A DNA stretch of 12,977 bases from positions 1 through 12,977 of the forward strand of contig JAOXYB010041316.1 in assembly GCA_028565635.1 (NCBI GenBank). The letters are read 5' to 3'. The notes below the pieces were generated by a model. It saw only the letters and a program-made list of their open reading frames with translations, made no database searches and was not told the origin of the DNA. This document shows, piece by piece, positions 9,501 through 12,977 of this stretch. The translations under genes were made by a program, and so were the position numbers. The first letter of the stretch is position 1, and each line of letters opens with the position of its first letter. The stretch comes from Phoronis ovalis (lineage: Eukaryota; Phoronida; Phoronidae).

Positions 9501-9994
9501 AATACTGTATAGACAAGAAAGGTAGATTTTGCTTTTATCGCATTAATAGAATAGTGTTTTATAATTTCTTTAGCTCTTGCACTAGCAATTTGACGAACAT
9601 CGTCTTGTTCCTTTTGGTGACGTGCCAGGTTGTTTGCCATTTCTTTTTCCTCCATAAGCTTTTTCTTTTTTTCTTGATCATCTCGTATTTTCTTTGCTTT
9701 CTGAAAATAGTCATTACTGTAAGGCTCGTAATCATTTTGTGCTTGGACTTTCCAAACAAGTTTCATGAAATGCTCGAACTGAAATTGTTTTTCATAATTA
9801 GTACGCAAGTTGTTATTGAAGGCCATAGCTTTGAAATCTGCTTGTTTTTGAGATGTGTCCAGTGGTAAAGTATTTAATATGAATTCTTCAAAATTATTTA
9901 CACTTCCTTCTTCAGATGAATCTTTAGACAATACACAATCAGCATGCGTCATAATCTCAATGCACCATTTACTCACTTCGGGACCACATAGTTC
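6548..9994 (-). CDS. Long helical protein with C-terminal Hedgehog-type (Hog) Hint domain; 5' partial, last exon
   Basis: This single open exon encodes at least 1148 residues to TAA. Numbering here starts at the GTG at 9976. The exon begins six codons earlier (ELCGPE) at an acceptor, TTTTAATGTAG|GAA, with a branch-like TACTAA about 28 bases upstream. The acceptor's TAG is an in-frame stop, so translation must enter by splicing or begin at the first in-frame ATG (9952). Residues 1-949 are Lys/Glu-rich and helix-like: a charged coiled-coil-like stretch (about 92-140), a basic cluster (346-363) and degenerate repeats of an 'xxIVxxYhxxE' type near 186, 318, 403, 485, 686 and 816. No signal peptide or membrane helix is visible, and I recognise no family; the helical tails of very large GTPases are an unverified thought. 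The Hint module starts at Cys950-Phe951, with a VGDKLL block, SPGH (1018-1021), VGDHIF, VDNLVSSCY (Cys1086) and LAHYLLWPV. About 55 residues follow, comparable to the sterol-recognition tail of Hedgehog. Hog modules cleave before the Cys through a thioester and attach a sterol or other nucleophile; activity here is inferred. Confidence 0.9.
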   Translation of the reverse strand, partial: ELCGPEVSKWCIEIMTHADCVLSKDSSEEGSVNNFEEFILNTLPLDTSQKQADFKAMAFNNNLRTNYEKQFQFEHFMKLVWKVQAQNDYEPYSNDYFQKAKKIRDDQEKKKKLMEEKEMANNLARHQKEQDDVRQIASARAKEIIKHYSINAIKAKSTFLVYTVLNHTCKHLSPEVLTNLKLFPVEKGSTNLVEQIVRNKCEEMIKEEEIYLHEQYKKIKPKAQKIAVSKAKCRMRYHTKQEIDVYLGQLPRPFPSKLINEIEEHVQERLSEDAFDCLCRYPSNSDKKTALFCLVEESCHKAANEEIVSLVQMLPTATSKAGEEAASIVRNYLNSKTLHEIKAENSQNFCTKHKFKNKIKSKMKKSHLKCIERMDKKLLEEISMEAFRKVAETEVCKISEYGSKLKMNFGDIAAAVAKTHVRNLEDKYSLKQEDQNALLAVVRSLAYKEPHHDDLYKEMISKIKNAFPSLDEECFRRYLFPTSKPKKCPFYEIVQVYVANEAQCVVDRILDDQKIADAKSEVQRAALRKAEEQFGNMLYQDIDTKFESTLGKIHQSIFNELDASVTKHLNSCNESQFKTIIEEESRRVANMQKELIQRRYILAQVKAGNKAEAEANKWFQDKKYKSDIEEEERCGFREICDYVQKATNFYKDDLERYDPDSHVDIVITACKAKCKETISYISSEYEKGKIKVDEIAGIYAKEHFRNKSKEYIQANSEPDSSAPEEILKLIITWAGDKNIYVIFEQYHKDCTGNVFKKITKKACQIAGKEEMNELSKGYSKVISEINKCDQILKEKVKETLVLESETAGDKIDFFEKPPLGKVESIVNEYLVLNLLKEEQCNFIKRYDTSLQEIKLRGICKEVAQSLLKDEIKKYLTDKLKEEVKSYAMKTTVKKLEKEFKEDFKTTINTLMGKGFYKNLRKEVKNEYTEDNLNELIRAEAKSEYEIRKKQGKEAECFPSDSKVICVARGILNISKVTVGDKLLTCNHNGALMYEEVFMLGHADPASHRQYTAISTDDGSNLSMSPGHLIHVEHIGNLKPAEEVQVGDHIFSARTNCIRKVKVTKICQKWKQGAFCPHTIGGSIIVDNLVSSCYTTVINPTLAHYLLWPVKQLYRFLPASCFNAILPYDNVSGMPSVLMLLKIISERNS

Positions 9995-10138
9995 CTACAT
10001 TAAAACAGTGAATACAGCATTTTAGTATTTAGGTTTATCTGGAGGATAATTAATGCGCCTCCTACATTCAGTTCATTTTAATTTTTGTCGGTTTCCTAAC
10101 CAGCTTATAAAACATATGAAATGGCAATTAGTACATAC
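9995..10138 (-). other. Candidate 144-bp intron upstream of the Hog exon
   Basis: On the minus strand it runs from TTG|GTATGT to ATGTAG|GAA, with TACTAA about 28 bases before the acceptor. Both flanking exons are in phase 0. The acceptor is well supported because the frame closes exactly there. The donor pairing is a proposal. Confidence 0.35.
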
Positions 10139-10285
10139 CAATGGGACACATGACTGAGCTGTTTGGAGAAATATTGAGCAGTAAACAACAGAACAGCTAT
10201 CATATAATATGTTAACCCATGAGCTGCTGTGCCAACTATTAGTGCAAAAGGGAGCTGAGAGGTTTGGGTTACAGTTGGCTAGCAT
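10139..10285 (-). CDS. Candidate first coding exon of the Hog-domain gene
   Basis: An ATG at 10285-10283, preceded by AAA and an in-frame TGA twelve bases upstream, opens 49 codons. They reach the donor TTG|GTATGT in phase 0, which is what the large exon needs. The peptide is Cys/Ser-rich with a hydrophobic middle (VVYCSIFLQ) and resembles nothing I know. It is not a convincing signal peptide because the N-terminal 30 residues are polar. Alternatives are an internal exon entering through the CTAG acceptor near 10280, an untranslated exon, or chance with the real 5' exons elsewhere (for example around 12.6 kb). Confidence 0.25.
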
Positions 10286-10289
10286 TTTA

Positions 10290-10548
10290 CATGATCATTA
10301 ACCCTTTTTGTATAATAGTTTACAAAGGAAACAATGTTTTGAGCATTTCAAACACAATGAAATGATATCTTATCATGACTTTTTTAGTGTATACATTGAT
10401 CATGTAAAAATTAAGCGATCTTCAAATTTGGAATTTATCCCAAAACAAAAATGACTGTTATCCTCAGTCTAAATAAACTGGATGTAGGTGGGGCACTGTC
10501 GTATATAGTTTTGGATGTCACAAAACATTTTTGCAAGTAATTATGGGG
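10290..10548. other. Non-coding stretch right of the candidate first exon
   Basis: AT-rich DNA without a supported frame, RNA gene or array. If 10139-10285 is the first exon, this would hold its promoter; I see no clear TATA box, only TATTATAC-like sequence on the minus strand near 10308-10315. Confidence 0.3.
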
Positions 10549-10582
10549 ATCGCTAGTTCTCCGAAGGCTCTCTGGTTCGATA
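10549..10582 (+). repeat. Isolated two-unit patch of the 16-bp minisatellite
   Basis: CGCTAGTTCTCCGAAGGCT and CTCTGGTTCGATAC are variants of the unit seen at 10744-10823. About 160 unrelated bases separate the two patches. Confidence 0.6.
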
Positions 10583-10743
10583 CTACTACTTTCTTATTGT
10601 AATTAGATTTAAATAATGTATTAATTAAGTGTTAAAATATTCAATTCTGTAAGAAAAAATAAGTAAAACAGAATAATAAACAAGTTATACAACTTTTTTA
10701 CAGACCTAAAAACTTTTTTGTAGTTTTTAACGCAATTTGGGTT

Positions 10744-10823
10744 CTCTGGTTCAAAGGATCACTGCTTCAAAAACTCACTGGTCTGAAGGCTCTTTGGTTT
10801 GAAAGCTCGCAGGTCCAAAATAC
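10744..10823 (+). repeat. Five-unit 16-bp minisatellite
   Basis: There are five consecutive units of exactly 16 bases, of the form C-C-TGGTYYGAAGGCT (examples CACTGGTCTGAAGGCT and CTTTGGTTTGAAAGCT). The unit length is not a multiple of three, and the frames contain stops, so it is not a coding repeat. The reverse complement of the same unit forms the array at 12294-12424. Confidence 0.8.
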
Positions 10824-11069
10824 AAAGTAAATAAGTGATAAATAACGCCTATATTAAGGAGTGTCATTAGTGCTTTTTAGTTCTGACTCAGCGCCCCATC
10901 TTGTTTTTAATTACACGTATCACTATTCCAGAGAATTATTACGGTGTTTTGCTAAACAAAAACGTTCACATTCTAAAATTTGTTAGTTATCACTCACGCT
11001 GACAAAAAATTATTCCAACTTTTATGGTGTGAGCAAGAAAACCCCTTTCCTCATAATTTTAATTATATT

Positions 11070-11091
11070 CATCATCATGATCATCATCATC
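11070..11091 (+). repeat. (CAT)n microsatellite
   Basis: CATCATCATGATCATCATCATC is a short imperfect trinucleotide run with a single interruption in the middle. Confidence 0.85.
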
Positions 11092-12027
11092 GTTATAAAC
11101 ATGAAATACTGGACATTAATACTGTTCCATTCAATTCATTGTATAAACATGACAATAAAGCCAGCTTAATACTCTCAGATATTTTCAAACTATCTTCCAT
11201 GGGAAAAATATTTATGTCACATCATGAAAACAACTTATTCCCACCATGAGATATTTACTGACTTTGTATAGTACTCGAAGTTTAGCTACCCGCTTCTAAC
11301 TGTAAAAAAACATAGCCAAACAACGATTTGCATTTTAGGTGTATTTAATTGATAAACAAAATTTTTCACATTAACAATCATGTCTTATAATGTGGCTTTA
11401 CAAAGAACTTAAATTGTTAGATAAAAAGTAGTTTCACTCTAATTTTGAATATGCAATGATATCCAAAAACTAAAAGTCGTTAATAATCCTTGAAACTATA
11501 AACTTAAGAAAAATTTGTTTAAACATTACTAGTGATAGAATTAGTTAATGTTTGCAAGTTTTCAATAAATTATTTCATGTTTACTAGACAGTTTTCATTA
11601 AAATTTTTCATACTTTGCTGTCAACAAGCTGATGAAAATGCTATAAATATAAACACAACAACTGAGAAAAACTAATTTTGCATAATGGGTACACATCATA
11701 GAATGTTTAATGGAGAATGTGAAACCAAAACTACACGATGAATGTACTAACTAGAATTAATCAACGTAAAGCTGTTAAGAAACTCAACAATCCACATACA
11801 TTTGAAAAAATGTTAATATAGGGTTAACAGTTGTGGTATTATTCAAAAACTACAGCAAAGTTTTAAAACTGAAAGATTTTTGAAGTGTTTTAGGTTGCAT
11901 ATAAAATTGCTTGCATATATAATGTTCTCGTGTGTGTGATGAAAGGCCTGCCTGACAGTTTACCAGACTTGAAAAAAAAACTACTAGACACAATGATCCA
12001 TCTATCGATCACGAAGATACATCTAAC

Positions 12028-12045
12028 TATATATATATATATATA
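12028..12045. repeat. (TA)n microsatellite
   Basis: A pure run of nine TA dinucleotides. Confidence 0.9.
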
Positions 12046-12293
12046 CACCTTGGATGTACACTGTAAACGCACACAGTAATAATGGTTCAATATTTGGAAA
12101 ATCATTTAAAAAATATCCATATTTATTATAGTAGCCATTGTAACACTCTGTGTGAAGAAATGTTAACATTATTATTTAAATCCAGTATTTCTCCCCAGGT
12201 GGCATAGTTGTACACTTGCAGCGACTTAGGGGGTGTATATTCGCTTACAGGATCAAGACTACACTGCTAGTTTGTTTTTTTAAAATTTTCATG

Positions 12294-12424
12294 TCGGTCC
12301 AGCGAGCCTTTGGACTAAAAAAACTGTGACCAGTGCGCCTTCGGACTAGAGTTTTCGACCAGAGAGCCTTTGGACTAGAGAGCTGTCGGACCAGCAAGCC
12401 TTCGGACCAGAGGGCCATCGGAAT
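12294..12424 (-). repeat. Eight-unit 16-bp minisatellite, opposite orientation
   Basis: Units start at 12301, 12317, 12332, 12348, 12361, 12377, 12393 and 12409, with a partial unit before them. Six are exactly 16 bases (example AGCAAGCCTTCGGACC) and two are shortened to 15 and 13. The consensus is the reverse complement of the units at 10744-10823. This array is longer and its units are closer to each other than those of the left array. Confidence 0.8.
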
Positions 12425-12720
12425 AAAGATATGTCAACGTAATTACATCATTAGAAAACATGACAAATCAGTGATTGTGAAATGCTTATAGTTCGACCCC
12501 TGGAGCGGAAACAGCATGATATCTAATTATAATCTTAACATAATCCTGCAATTAGTTTATACTTAAAATAAATACTCACAGTATTTGTGTAAATCTGAGT
12601 TTTCATGATGTTTTTTGTAAATTTTATGAAATTTCTGTAACAGTACATACATATGTTAATCTGAAAAATCCGTCGAGAATTTTTGAAACTCCGAGAAAAA
12701 GTACCAATTTACCGGGCAAA

Positions 12721-12740
12721 CCGAAGCATTGATGTTTCGG
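12721..12740. other. 20-bp near-perfect palindrome
   Basis: CCGAAGCATTGATGTTTCGG is self-complementary except for one mismatched pair (positions 6 and 15) and the TG centre. It sits about 40-60 bases from the CCAAT/TATA-like cluster, on the side where a minus-strand transcript would run, so it could be a 5' leader hairpin or a dimeric protein-binding site. No function is assigned. Confidence 0.45.
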
Positions 12741-12778
12741 CTGTTACCTTACTTGGCACAACTCCCTTATTGAATATG

Positions 12779-12837
12779 TTATATTCCGATTGGATAAGAT
12801 CACTTGACATGTGACCTATAACAGCTACAATGATTGG
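12779..12837 (-). promoter_or_regulatory. Possible minus-strand promoter: two CCAAT boxes and TATA-like site
   Basis: Read on the minus strand, CCAAT occurs at 12837-12833 and again at 12793-12789, 44 bases apart. Between them is an E-box-like CACATGTCAAGTGATC, and just after the second is ATATAAC (12785-12779). The order and spacing fit a vertebrate-style promoter pointing toward the Hog gene. Each motif alone is common in AT-rich DNA, so this is a weak call. Confidence 0.25.
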
Positions 12838-12977
12838 TTAACCTCTAAATAATAATAAATATTTAAATATGCTTTACTGGTCAAAAAAAAGTTACAATTT
12901 AAAAAAAACTATCTCACTAGGTGAATTAATCCTGTACTTTGATATACCAGAGGCAAAATTATTGAAAATATGACTAA

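Larger units (their letters stand above)
10824..12293. other. AT-rich non-coding stretch between opposed minisatellites
   Basis: I found no supported exon, RNA gene or transposase-like frame here. It contains a CAT-repeat microsatellite (11070-11091) and a TA microsatellite (12028-12045). The 89-codon plus-strand frame at 10980-11249 includes the CAT repeat as a run of His codons and looks like noise. If the Hog gene has far-upstream exons, this is intron. Confidence 0.4.

Noticed and set aside
9482-9868. 128-codon plus-strand open frame
   Set aside because: It lies antisense inside the Hog-domain exon. Its Phe/Leu-rich content is the reverse complement of Lys/Glu-rich codons, so it is a shadow.
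9974-9976. GTG at the left end of the long minus-strand frame as a start codon
   Set aside because: This is animal nuclear DNA, and the frame continues six codons further to a splice acceptor. GTG is read as Val within the exon.
10571-10582. tRNA B-box-like GGTTCGATAC
   Set aside because: It is a unit of the 16-bp minisatellite, and no acceptor stem or A-box can be folded around it.
10980-11249. 89-codon plus-strand frame with a His run
   Set aside because: The His run is just the CAT microsatellite, and the rest is AT-rich noise.

Overview
This is a window of animal nuclear DNA, AT-rich and mostly non-coding. It has splice-site-like junctions, microsatellites, minisatellites and fold-back elements, and no sign of bacterial gene packing. 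The only unmistakable gene ends in a Hedgehog-type (Hog) Hint domain, a metazoan hallmark. The repeat style (short arrays in opposite orientations, hairpin-ended elements carrying a core minisatellite) makes me suspect a mollusc or another lophotrochozoan. That taxonomic guess is inference.

Centre to right (6371-10285, minus strand): one very long open exon (6548-9994) encodes at least 1148 residues. About 955 residues are lysine/glutamate-rich and helix-like with no family I recognise; they are followed by a roughly 190-residue Hog-type Hint module that runs to the stop codon. The exon begins at a splice acceptor directly behind an in-frame stop, so the true start lies further right. A short upstream exon at 10139-10285 is phase-compatible, and a CCAAT/TATA-like cluster near 12.78-12.84 kb is a more distant promoter candidate. 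A poly(A) signal candidate lies at 6371-6376.

Left third (about 0.9-4.1 kb, minus strand): four short open segments (3065-3211, 2799-2882, 2118-2338, 896-1088) each have acceptor and donor signals, and all join in consistent reading phase. They end at a stop next to an AATAAA-like signal. I propose an otherwise unrecognised spliced gene, possibly a membrane protein, with a doubtful further exon at 3951-4084. Its direction matches the Hog gene, so it would lie downstream of it on the same strand.

Repeats: a 322-bp fold-back element with about 43-bp inverted arms around six 32-bp repeats (459-780); a local tandem duplication (1260-1473); a 22-23-bp inverted pair (1929-1951/2211-2232); a 40-53-bp array at 5843-6040 with one inverted copy at 4549-4590; and a 16-bp minisatellite in opposite orientations at 10.55-10.82 kb and 12.29-12.42 kb. 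The remaining stretches (1-294, 4085-6370, 10290-12720) look like intergenic or intronic AT-rich DNA.
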